The position numbers and the translations under genes were made by a program. From an uncultured Myxococcales bacterium (lineage in GTDB: Bacteria; Myxococcota_A; Polyangia; Nannocystales; Nannocystaceae), in NCBI GenBank assembly GCA_902826865.1, contig CADEGN010000012.1, positions 1 through 53,742 of the forward strand: DNA of 53,742 nucleotides, in the 5' to 3' direction. The notes under the pieces were generated by a model. The model searched no databases and was not told the DNA's origin. It saw only the letters and a program-made list of their open reading frames with translations. How positions within the stretch are numbered: the first letter of the stretch is position 1; every line of letters begins with the position of its first letter. Positions 25,438 to 33,375 of the stretch are shown here, in pieces.

Positions 25438-25967
25438 TGCCTGGGGAAACGCATGCCCGGGCGCACGGTGACCGGCCGAGGCTTCCCGTTGTCCGACTTG
25501 TCTCGCCCAGGTCGTCGCGCGCAGCCCCCGGTCCCAAAGAGATCTGGGCGCGGGATCGCACTGCTCGGTCTACGCCTGCGAGGTTGAATTCGGTCGATGC
25601 ATGTGGCGATCCGTTCGCTGGAGGTTGCCCCCCGCGCCCCTGCACACCCGACAAGTCCGGCCACGCGGCGAGGAGGTCACCAAGTACTTTTGGTGCACAC
25701 GCGTACGGCCGGATCGCCGTAATCGCGGCGCAACCCCCGGGGCGCATCGGGGTCGCGACAAGCCGTCGACGGGCGTCCACGGCGAGCTGCTTCACGATCG
25801 CGCGCCTCCGTCCGATCCCCAGCGCCCAGCGCGCTATCCGGTACTCTCCGGTCATGTACGATATTGGGTTCCCATGATAAGGAACCTCGGGTGAGGATCG
25901 ATCGCGCGTTATCCGTCGGGATCCAGCCGGCGCACGGAGCGGACGGTTCGTCGGGGGGCGGGACCCG
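25438..25967. other. 530-bp stretch without a convincing gene
   Basis: Upstream of the DUF1592/1552 operon on one side and of the ORF at 25968 on the other. Several ORFs of 60-150 codons cross it, but their composition (Arg/Pro/Ser-rich) looks like frame shadows. A weak inverted repeat (GGTTCC, 8-nt loop, GGAACC) lies at 25867-25886. Promoters must lie here, but I cannot place them. Confidence 0.5.
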
Positions 25968-26483
25968 ATGAGCGCGCTCGATCTGCATCTCGTCGGCGGC
26001 GTCGACGACCTGGGAAAGAGCGAAGGGACTGTCATTGGTTGCGACTTCGGAACCGCGTGTGCCGCTCCACGTTGGCAGGGTCTGCCCGCCGGGTTCCCCA
26101 CGGCCGACAGCCAAGCCGTGGAGAACATCTACCTCGAGTTTGAGATCGCTGCGATCGTGACCGGAATCCGAGGTGCCGTGATTGCCGTCCGCGGCGCCTG
26201 GGCCACGCTGTGGCGTGGCGCCCTGGGTCACTCGGCGAAGCATGCCCTGGAGTTTGACAAGACGTGGCTGCGCCGCCTCCACTACCTGCGGGGGGCACAG
26301 CAGTTTCACGGGCAGGCCGACGCGTTCGGGTTCGCGACTCGGCTTCGCGACGGTGCCAAGTTCAGCTGGGATCCCTTGACCAACCGCTTCATGATTCGCG
26401 GGCCGAACAACGAGATCTGGAGTTACTTCCGGGTCAAGAAGGTCCGCGACGCGGTTCGAGCGGCAGAATCTCCCAAGCGCTAG
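25968..26483 (+). CDS. Hypothetical protein, possible polymorphic-toxin C-terminal domain
   Basis: A 171-aa ORF with coding-like third positions. The N-terminal half is nondescript, with a hydrophobic stretch (EIAAIVTGIRGAVIAVRG). The C-terminus (RLRDGAKFSWDPLTNRFMIR, then NNEIWSYFRV) resembles the end of RelE/BECR-fold ribonuclease toxins, where a D-P-x-T-x-x-F strand and an aromatic-rich last strand are common. That likeness is a pattern match only. It lacks a secretion or RHS region, so it may be a stand-alone toxin or a remnant. Confidence 0.5.
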   Translation: MSALDLHLVGGVDDLGKSEGTVIGCDFGTACAAPRWQGLPAGFPTADSQAVENIYLEFEIAAIVTGIRGAVIAVRGAWATLWRGALGHSAKHALEFDKTWLRRLHYLRGAQQFHGQADAFGFATRLRDGAKFSWDPLTNRFMIRGPNNEIWSYFRVKKVRDAVRAAESPKR

Positions 26484-26525
26484 ACTCGCGACCCCTCGCG
26501 CCGAGTTGGGCGGGCGAAGCCGCGG

Positions 26526-26545
26526 CGCCGGGCGTCGACCCGGCG
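26526..26545. terminator. Hairpin between convergent ORFs
   Basis: CGCCGGG, a 6-nt loop and CCCGGCG form a 7-bp GC-rich stem between the ORF ending at 26483 and the one ending at 26560. No U-tract follows. A shared terminator is plausible. Confidence 0.3.
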
Positions 26546-26559
26546 TACGATGCAACGAT

Positions 26560-26859
26560 TCAGCGGTGCCCGAGCGCCCTCAACCCGGTCTCGCCGACCC
26601 ATTCAGCGATCGATGGGACATACGGAGGCAACGGCTCGAATCTCAGTAAGTACTCATTGCCACGGTTCGCGGCCACAGCTTTTTCCAGAGCGCGTTGGAT
26701 GTGGAACGGGACAGCACCTCTATCGTCGCGGTAGACCCTGAGGATCGCATCATCAAGGTGTAGCCGGTACAAGAGGCTGGTGCCGTCTCGGAACACCGCC
26801 GCGGTGATCTGTTGTTGGTCTATGTCCTTAAGCCCAACGGTCGCGGAACCGGGCGCCAC
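26560..26859 (-). CDS. Small hypothetical protein
   Basis: A 99-aa soluble protein I do not recognise. It has a predicted beta start (QQQITAAVFRDGTSLLYRL) and a helix (FHIQRALEKAVAANRGNEYL). I chose the GTG at 26859 because an AGGGG Shine-Dalgarno lies six bases upstream. The longer reading to 27024 adds Cys/Arg-rich, non-coding-looking sequence. It is convergent with the toxin-like ORF. Confidence 0.5.
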   Translation of the reverse strand: MAPGSATVGLKDIDQQQITAAVFRDGTSLLYRLHLDDAILRVYRDDRGAVPFHIQRALEKAVAANRGNEYLLRFEPLPPYVPSIAEWVGETGLRALGHR

Positions 26860-27151
26860 ACGTTGCCCCTCGGACCGATGCGTACCGCGCCGAAGGATCC
26901 CCCCGCGCCGCTGAGTGCATGCGCCAGGGCCGTGAACAAAGTGGTCGCCGCCGGGGCGCGCAGAAGCACAAACGTCAGCACTGGGGCAGCAAGCGGGGCG
27001 ACCATGCAGCCTGGAGGCTAGCACCCGGGGGAGCTAGTCGCGAGCGTTCGGACAGCCGCGCACGCACGGCGGTCGGGCTTACCGAGTCAACGCCGGCATG
27101 CCGTCCCGGCGGTTGCACCCCCGTCACGGGACGTGCTACGACCGTGGGCAC

Positions 27152-27224
27152 GCGGGAGTAACTCAGTTGGTAGAGTGTCAGCTTCCCAAGCTGAATGTCG
27201 CGGGTTCGATTCCCGTCTCCCGCT
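27152..27224 (+). tRNA. tRNA-Gly (anticodon CCC)
   Basis: A 73-nt cloverleaf. The acceptor GCGGGAG pairs with CTCCCGC. The D-arm is CTC-loop-GAG. The anticodon stem TCAGC/GCTGA encloses loop TTCCCAA with anticodon CCC (reads GGG). The T-arm is GCGGG-TTCGATT-CCCGT. The discriminator base is T, as usual for bacterial tRNA-Gly. CCA is not encoded. Confidence 0.95.
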
Positions 27225-27290
27225 CTGCGTAGGTCGTTGTTGCCGAGGGCGTGGCGTTCCGCGTCACGCGGCTCCCAAAGCACCTCGATT

Positions 27291-28394
27291 CTATCCGGGA
27301 GGTACGAACTCGTCGCAGGCAGTGTCGATCACCGCCACCGCGTTCGCGAAGAAGTCGCTGTAGTCAGCCTCGCAGACCGAACCCCACGATCCATGGGTGA
27401 ACGCGTCCGCCCACTGACGCAACCTGGGAGCGTCTTCGGCTCCGTCGCCGTTCTCGTCGTACGGCTGGCAAATGCTCCCCGGCTGGCCGGCATCGCCGAC
27501 GAGGGCCAGCGCGACAATCGCGGCTTGGTCGCCGCCTTTCGCGGCCACCACCGCGGAGTGCCAGTCGCTAGGATCGCCCGGGGACTTGTCGATGTCTTCT
27601 TCGTCGGTGATGACCGTGACCACGAGCAGCGCATCGTCGCGCAGAAAGCCCGCGTTGCACTGATCCGTTTGGTTCTCGGTTGTGATCGCCGCGATCAGGG
27701 CCGCCATCGGCCGCTCGTTGCCGTCACCCACGGTGCCCACCGTTGCGACGCACTGAAACGTTCCGGAAAGCTCTGGTTGAGTCTCATCGAGCCAGCGGTT
27801 GCCACCCACGACCCCGCACGGATCGCCACTTCCGCCGAGGACTTTGCCCGCCCCCAACTGCTCATCACACCCGCTTGTGAGCGAGGGACACGCTGCACCG
27901 TTGCAGGAGCAGTCGCAACCGGCTGAGCATTGGGTCTCGCACCACTCGTTGCAGTCGTTGGGCCCGAAGATCGTTTGCGAACAGCCGCCGCCGCCTCCCG
28001 CGTCGGTATCGACCGCCATGATGCGGTACTCGCTGACGACGGTCTGCTGGATGGCAGTTATGAACGCCGGAAAACTGGCGGCCAAGTGCGCCTGTTCGTC
28101 GGACATCGAGCCCGAGTTGTCCACGATGAAGACGAAGTCGACTTTCTTACAGCCTTCGCCGGTTCCGCCCTCCCCGGCAGCGGTGACGCCACCATCCCCG
28201 GCATCGAATTTCACCCCCGTTCCATCGGACATCGAGGGTTCCGACGCGGTGCCCATAGGGGCTGTGGTTTCCTCAAGCCCGCCCGTCTCGCCGCCCTCGA
28301 CCGGGCCCGGGCCCGGGCCGCCGAAAGGGTCGGTTCGAACCTCGGGGGCACACGCAACCACGCAGATGGCCAACGCTGGGATGGATTTCGCCAT
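27291..28394 (-). CDS. von Willebrand factor A domain lipoprotein
   Basis: A 367-aa predicted lipoprotein (ALAICVVAC, Cys15) with a Gly/Glu/Thr linker to ~80. The vWA domain starts at KKVDFVFIVDNSGSMSDE, with MIDAS residues DxSxS intact, and continues through VTVITDEEDIDK (second Asp) to the C-terminus. A cysteine-rich insert (CNEWCETQCSAGCDCSC) lies inside the domain at ~150. Likely role: metal-dependent adhesion or protein binding at the cell surface. The gene ends 66 bp from the tRNA. Confidence 0.83.
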   Translation of the reverse strand: MAKSIPALAICVVACAPEVRTDPFGGPGPGPVEGGETGGLEETTAPMGTASEPSMSDGTGVKFDAGDGGVTAAGEGGTGEGCKKVDFVFIVDNSGSMSDEQAHLAASFPAFITAIQQTVVSEYRIMAVDTDAGGGGGCSQTIFGPNDCNEWCETQCSAGCDCSCNGAACPSLTSGCDEQLGAGKVLGGSGDPCGVVGGNRWLDETQPELSGTFQCVATVGTVGDGNERPMAALIAAITTENQTDQCNAGFLRDDALLVVTVITDEEDIDKSPGDPSDWHSAVVAAKGGDQAAIVALALVGDAGQPGSICQPYDENGDGAEDAPRLRQWADAFTHGSWGSVCEADYSDFFANAVAVIDTACDEFVPPG

Positions 28395-28548
28395 CGGTCC
28401 TCGTTGGTGAGTTGCCGGACCTCGCGCGAGCGATCACAGGTGCGAACGGCCGCGAGAATCGCCCACGCACCCCCGCTAACTCTATTTCTGAGCACCCTGC
28501 GAACCTATGGCTTCCCATGGGTCCGCAGCCGTTCGCGAGGTCGTCCGC

Positions 28549-28896
28549 CTACGAGGAGCACCGCTGGTCCGCGACGTTCATCTTGGCGGTGCACGAGGAG
28601 GTGTCTTGCGCCTGGCATTCCAGGTCTGCAAGACAATCGATCTCGTCCCTGATCGCCCGCACGCAATCGTCGCTCTCATCCTCGAGACCGGACGCATAGT
28701 CGGCAACGCAGCTCTCCTTACTCGGAATTTCACCCGCGGGAGAGCACTCGACAATCCGGTCGCATGCGCTCGAGGCCACCTCGAGGCGCAGCTCTTCCCC
28801 GCCGGAATCATCGCTCGCCGTCGCGCAGCCGCCGTGGAATATGGCGAGCTGCAGGCCTAACATCCGCGCGTAATAACCAAACTGTCCATCCACCAT
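28549..28896 (-). CDS. Small cysteine-rich lipoprotein
   Basis: A 115-aa protein with a short hydrophobic stretch (MLGLQLAIFHGGC) and ten cysteines in the mature part (CDRIVEC, SCVADY, DCVRAIRDEIDCLADLEC, SSC, RC). Paired cysteines separated by acidic helices suggest a disulfide-stapled helical domain. The start may also be the ATG at 28863. It is encoded just upstream of the vWA gene on the same strand. Function unknown. Confidence 0.6.
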   Translation of the reverse strand: MVDGQFGYYARMLGLQLAIFHGGCATASDDSGGEELRLEVASSACDRIVECSPAGEIPSKESCVADYASGLEDESDDCVRAIRDEIDCLADLECQAQDTSSCTAKMNVADQRCSS

Positions 28897-28967
28897 CGCC
28901 GCGACGATAGAGGAGAGCTTGGGTCGAAGTCAAGCGGGCATTCGGGGCAATGGAGCAGCTGCCGGGG

Positions 28968-31295
28968 TCATTGGCCCGAGAACTCGCGGACCTGCTTGCA
29001 CAGAAACTCGCCGTTTTCGTACAGCTTGAACTCAAAGTCGAGGGCACGCGGCTTCTCGACATCGGAGACCACATTGCTGCACGAGCCGGTGTAGTAGTCG
29101 TCCGCCGCCTTACAGTATGCGATCTCAACCGCGGTGGTGATGTCGAGCAGCGTCTGCATCTGCGCCTCGGTCATCACCGTGGTCGTGAGCGCGGGCTTGT
29201 TCGCCTTGGGCGTGGCGAAGCGGGTGACGGTGAAGGCGGTTGGTTCGCCCGCAAGAAACGCGGCAATCACGTTTTCGGCCACGGTGCCCTTTTTGGGGTT
29301 GGTGACGACGTTGTTGCCCTTCTGCGTGGAGAACGTGTAGCCGAAGACCCCGCTCGAGTTGAGCACCCGGGTGATGACGACCGAGTTGGCAGCAATGTCA
29401 CCGCGTTCCTTGTAGCGAGCCACCACCGCCAGGCCCATCGCCGAAGTCGAGTGGTCGAGCCGGGCGAACGTGCGCTCTTCGACGGCGCGTTTGTTCCACA
29501 GGCTGGCGTACACGCCCTTCATTGCGCAGGCCACCGTTCGCGGCGAGACCTCGAGATCCTCGTCGGCGGTTTCGACCACGGTGCAATGGTGCTCAGGGTT
29601 GTCGACGGCGTCGAAGTCGCCGCGGAAGCTGTCGTAAAGCCCGGCACCGTCGAACCCCGCGATGTCCTCGGCGTTGGAGCTCGACCGGATCTTCACGCTT
29701 TTGGTTCCACTCGGCAGCTCGGCTTTGGCGGCGGCGATCACCGACGGCACCAGGGTTGCCGGGAGCTCGGCGTCGAGAAAGAGCTGGCGTACGGCCGCCA
29801 GCTGGTCGGCGCGCTGCAACGGCGACAGCGTACCCGCGCGCTCGGCCGCGATCAGTTGGGTGATGGCGTCGCGCAACGCGGAGTTGGGCGCGAACGCGAC
29901 AACCTCTTGATACATCCGGACCGGCACGCCGACGCCCGCGGGTGACGCGTCGTAACCGAGCTTCGCGCTGAGGCTGCCGGCGTCGGCGGCTGTGCCGAGG
30001 ACGGACGGATGCACGAGGAACCCGAGGTTGCCCGCCTTGTTGCCGAAGCTTGCGGCCTGGTCGAGGCAATCTTCGGCAGACTCCGGGCACATCGCCGAGA
30101 ACGCGGTGATCTCGGCCGTGGGATCGACATGCAGCTCGACCCACGGCTTGTTCATGCGCTCGGCGAGCTTGGCCGCGACCTCGTCGTCGGTGGCCGGCTC
30201 GAGGGTGAACCCCTCGGCGCTGACCGTCAGGTGTACGGGGCGATCGACGAACTTCTTTAGTTCGCTGTGGTCGGGGCCCGCACTGCGAATCACCAGGTTG
30301 GGAGTACCGCGCTCCTTAGCCTTGAGGTTCACGTGACTGCTGGCATCTTGCACCGTCTTGGTGATCGTGCCCGCGACCACGCTGAGGTCGAGCGGGAGCT
30401 CGGCGAATACCGGAATATCCGTGGCGCTAAGGGCATCGATATTCGTCGGGAAGATCCGCAGATAACCCCACGCCTCGCCGACCTGCATCGGGATCACGTC
30501 GAGTTGGCCGAGCACGCCGTCGATGGTGAGATTTTCCACCGAGATCTTCGCGAGCGCGTCGGTGACGGTCGCGGCCGTTTGCTGGCTGCCGGTAGCGACA
30601 AAGGCGACGCGAGCGTCGGCGAGGTCGAAACGCTCGCGCACCGCCGCGACCCCGCGGAAAACGGCGTCCTCGGCGATCACGTCTTGGGGGTAGAACTGAA
30701 TTCCGTACAGGATCGGCGCATCGGCCGAGGTGCGATAGGCCGCGATGGTGCCGGCGAAGTAGCGCTTGTCCTGGGTGAAATAGGTGACTTCGTTGAACTC
30801 AGCCCCGCCCTCTGGGATGTCGAGTACCTCGCGGGCGAAGGCGTAGTGGTACTTCGCTGCGTCGCCACCCCCGGGGAAGTTGGCGTTCATGAAGTGGACC
30901 TGGGGCTTGTTGGGGTCGCGTGCGTCGACGAGGAACTTGACGGACTTGCCCATGATCAGCCCGCCGTCCCCGGAGAACGCGAGGGCATCGAACGTGGCCG
31001 CGCTATCGATTTCCGCGGCCTCGCGACCGATCGTCGCTTCACACACTGCCGCCCTATCGCCGCAGCAGTCGCCAAACTTCACGCATTCATCGTCGCACCA
31101 GCACACGCCCGCAGATTGGCCGCCGCAATGGTCGCCGTCGCCATCGCGACAGCTGCCGGCCGCGTCAGCTTTTCCCAGGGGGTGTCGCTCGACAGCGACC
31201 GTTTCGGGGGCTTCAACCGCCGAGCAGCCCAACAGCCCCGACGCGAAGGCCGAGCAGACGAACGACAACAGGAGCGGCGTTACCGGCCGAAGCAT
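28968..31295 (-). CDS. Lipoprotein with somatomedin-B-like and PEP/pyruvate-kinase N-terminal-like domains
   Basis: A 775-aa secreted protein. The lipobox is LLGC (Cys24), then GKAD at 41-44. Residues ~48-85 have eight cysteines spaced as in somatomedin B (CRDGDGDHCGG...CWCDDEC...DCCGDRAAVC), a module best known from animals. The C-terminal ~330 residues match the ATP-grasp-like N-terminal domain of PEP synthase (GNKAGNLGFLVHPSV; SVKIRSSSNAEDIAGFDGAGLYDSF). An intracellular phosphotransfer domain on an exported lipoprotein is odd. The ATG at 31295 was chosen because it starts the signal peptide. Confidence 0.78.
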   Translation of the reverse strand: MLRPVTPLLLSFVCSAFASGLLGCSAVEAPETVAVERHPLGKADAAGSCRDGDGDHCGGQSAGVCWCDDECVKFGDCCGDRAAVCEATIGREAAEIDSAATFDALAFSGDGGLIMGKSVKFLVDARDPNKPQVHFMNANFPGGGDAAKYHYAFAREVLDIPEGGAEFNEVTYFTQDKRYFAGTIAAYRTSADAPILYGIQFYPQDVIAEDAVFRGVAAVRERFDLADARVAFVATGSQQTAATVTDALAKISVENLTIDGVLGQLDVIPMQVGEAWGYLRIFPTNIDALSATDIPVFAELPLDLSVVAGTITKTVQDASSHVNLKAKERGTPNLVIRSAGPDHSELKKFVDRPVHLTVSAEGFTLEPATDDEVAAKLAERMNKPWVELHVDPTAEITAFSAMCPESAEDCLDQAASFGNKAGNLGFLVHPSVLGTAADAGSLSAKLGYDASPAGVGVPVRMYQEVVAFAPNSALRDAITQLIAAERAGTLSPLQRADQLAAVRQLFLDAELPATLVPSVIAAAKAELPSGTKSVKIRSSSNAEDIAGFDGAGLYDSFRGDFDAVDNPEHHCTVVETADEDLEVSPRTVACAMKGVYASLWNKRAVEERTFARLDHSTSAMGLAVVARYKERGDIAANSVVITRVLNSSGVFGYTFSTQKGNNVVTNPKKGTVAENVIAAFLAGEPTAFTVTRFATPKANKPALTTTVMTEAQMQTLLDITTAVEIAYCKAADDYYTGSCSNVVSDVEKPRALDFEFKLYENGEFLCKQVREFSGQ

Positions 31296-31534
31296 TGCGG
31301 CGCGCTTCAGCACTTTGTGTGCCAGGCGGAACGGTCGGAAATCGCAGGGATGTTGGGCCACCAGTCCACTCGCCCGTGGCAACAGTCGCCGCCACCCCCG
31401 GCGTCGCAGCTTCGCGTGCCACAACCGTGCGAGTGATCGGAACCACGAGGCAGTCGGGGGCCGGAAACTGCCGCCTAGCTGCGAGCGGCGATCGCGATGA
31501 ACCAAGTCCTGGGCCGAGTCACCCCATCTTTAGC

Positions 31535-32386
31535 ATGGCCCGAGTGGTGCGTTCCCCATCGCCCTTTTTCCGAGCAATCCCCGTTGCGCTTCTTACCCTT
31601 GCGGCCTTGGCGTGTTCAGCGAAATCGGAGCCGGCGGAGGCCGACGCCATCGATGCTTGCGCGTTGTGTGGGGGCAACAAGGCCGACTCCCTGATTCCCG
31701 CGGAGGGCACGTGCGAGGCCAAGGGGATGCTTGCCTTCGTGAACGAGGCCTCCCCACAGACGTTGGAAGCGGCCCTCGACAGTCGGGTCGCGGCCGGGAT
31801 CGTCAACGGTCGGCCGATTGCGGACCTGGAGGCACTCGACGCGGTTGCGTTCGTGGGTCCGATCGCCATGGAACGCATTGTTGAGGCAGCCCAAGACGCG
31901 GGCCGCTTCGATAGCTGCCAGAACGACTGCGGGCCGTTTGTGTGTGAGATCTTCTGCGAACACGGCCTGGTTACCGACGAAAACGGCTGCTCGAAGTGCG
32001 AGTGCGCGCAACCCCAGGAATGTCCGCCCGTCGGCTGCGCGATCTTCTGCGAACACGGGCAGGTCACCGACGAAAACGGTTGCGCGAAATGTGAGTGCAA
32101 CCAACCGACCGAGTGTCCGCCCGTAGTCTGCGAGATCTTCTGCGAACACGGGCAGGTCACCAATGACAAAGGTTGCGCCGTGTGTGAATGCGCCGAGCCG
32201 CCGGAGTGTCCGGCCGTTCCATGCGCGATTTTCTGCGAACACGGCCAAGCCACCGACGACAAGGGCTGCGTCCAGTGCGAATGCAACCAGCCGCCTGAGT
32301 GTCCGCCGGTCGTATGCGAGCTGTTTTGCGAGAACGGGCAGGTCGTCGACGACGACGGTTGCGCGCAGTGTAAGTGCAATCCCTGA
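31535..32386 (+). CDS. Lipoprotein with helix-hairpin-helix segment and five antistasin-like repeats
   Basis: A 283-aa lipoprotein (TLAALAC, Cys27; KAD at 49-51). Residues ~65-125 (LAFVNEASPQTLEAALDSRV...DLEALDAVAFVGPIAMERI) resemble a ComEA-type helix-hairpin-helix. Then come five 31-residue units C-x4-C-x-I/L-FCE-H/N-G-x-V/A-x5-GC-x2-C-x-C, which match antistasin-type cysteine-rich inhibitors. Known antistasins block serine proteases in leeches and other animals. Here an inhibitor, adhesin or peptidase-resistant stalk are all possible. It is divergent from the somatomedin-B gene. Confidence 0.75.
   Translation: MARVVRSPSPFFRAIPVALLTLAALACSAKSEPAEADAIDACALCGGNKADSLIPAEGTCEAKGMLAFVNEASPQTLEAALDSRVAAGIVNGRPIADLEALDAVAFVGPIAMERIVEAAQDAGRFDSCQNDCGPFVCEIFCEHGLVTDENGCSKCECAQPQECPPVGCAIFCEHGQVTDENGCAKCECNQPTECPPVVCEIFCEHGQVTNDKGCAVCECAEPPECPAVPCAIFCEHGQATDDKGCVQCECNQPPECPPVVCELFCENGQVVDDDGCAQCKCNP
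31928..32386 (+). repeat. Five in-frame 93-bp tandem repeats
   Basis: Units begin at 31928, 32021, 32114, 32207 and 32300, each opening with a Cys codon followed by GPF/PPV/PAV. The last unit is shortened by the stop. The units are diverged, so the array is not a recent slippage product. They encode the antistasin-like modules. Confidence 0.9.
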
Positions 32387-32604
32387 TTGCTAGCCACACG
32401 CACCACTCCGGCGCCGCGGACGCGCCGACAACGCGCCGCATGCTCTCGACGATGCTCATCGCGAAGTCGTGCGACGGAACCCGCGCAAGCTGGGCCGAAA
32501 GCGCGCGGCACGCCGGAGCCCTCCGCTGGACCGGAGTCACCAGCGGTTGCAGGTCCGTGCGATCCATGTACGCTGGGAGCCGCGTAGGGGGCGGGAGAGT
32601 AAGC

Positions 32605-33288
32605 TTGACGCTCAAGATCATCCCGGTGCCGGGCGGCGGGAAAACGCCGAACATCTGCACAATAAACTGCGAGCCGCCAGTACTGGAGGAGCCCAAGGAG
32701 CGCCCGGTCGTGGGCGGGATCTCTACCTTCGGCCTATTGTCGCTTCATCAACGCGTCGCAAAGTGGACGGCCATCCTCCAGACGATCCCCGCGGGTCACC
32801 AGCTAGTCAGCGCCGTCGCGGGCGCTCGCTTTCCGTGCAAGGTCGTCAGTGGCTATTTTCAAGTCAAGCGAATGTGGACGCCAGAGGAAACCCTGGCCGT
32901 CCGTCCCCTTGAGGATTCTTTCAGCATCATTAACCTGCGACTTGGCAGAAAGCCGGTCGAAGTGCTCATCCCTGGTTCTGGGATCGCGCTTGCCGTGTCC
33001 GTTGGGGATCTAGACCCTGAACACCCGACGGACCATCACTGCGCCGCGGCGTTCGCCCATGAGTGCATTCACTTCCTCCACGACGCAAACGGGACGAATC
33101 TCGAGCGCTACGATAATGTCCACGACTGCGACAACGGTTGGTGCGCGAGCGTGGAGGAACAGCAGACAATCGGCCTGGGCCCGTACGCGGACGATCCGCT
33201 GACGGAAAACCGGGTCCGCGAGCAACTCGGCCTGCCTCTTCGCACCTCGTGGCACACCCTTCCCGATCCTCACGCGCGCGGGAAATAG
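32605..33288 (+). CDS. Putative M91-like zinc metallopeptidase (effector-type)
   Basis: A 227-aa protein with the zinc motif HECIH in FAHECIHFLHDANG. The later SVEEQQTIGLG...LTENRVREQLGLPLRTSW matches the C-terminal block of the M91/NleD-type peptidases, which carry a third ligand Glu and a TEN-x-R element. No signal peptide is visible; it starts in a hydrophilic segment, as for a protein delivered by a contact system. I chose the TTG at 32605 because GGGAGAG lies five bases upstream; an ATG at 32566 is also possible. Codon use (e.g. CTA, ATT, AAT) is looser than in neighbours, suggesting transfer. Neighbours encode secreted lipoproteins. Confidence 0.65.
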   Translation: MTLKIIPVPGGGKTPNICTINCEPPVLEEPKERPVVGGISTFGLLSLHQRVAKWTAILQTIPAGHQLVSAVAGARFPCKVVSGYFQVKRMWTPEETLAVRPLEDSFSIINLRLGRKPVEVLIPGSGIALAVSVGDLDPEHPTDHHCAAAFAHECIHFLHDANGTNLERYDNVHDCDNGWCASVEEQQTIGLGPYADDPLTENRVREQLGLPLRTSWHTLPDPHARGK

Positions 33289-33375
33289 AGCGGTCGCGCC
33301 GGGTGCGGCCGGAGTCTCACGCGCAGTCGGAGTGGCAAGAAAGACGCGTGGCCGTCGGGGCTGCTCGTCGCGTCC

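Noticed and set aside
24965..26128. 387-codon open frame on minus upstream of the DUF1592 gene
   Set aside because: Composition is Arg/Pro/Ser-rich with no family pattern, and it overlaps the DUF1592 signal peptide in another frame.
27225..27290. Possible terminator after tRNA-Gly (GCGTG...CACGC)
   Set aside because: The stem is only five pairs with a long loop and no U-tract.
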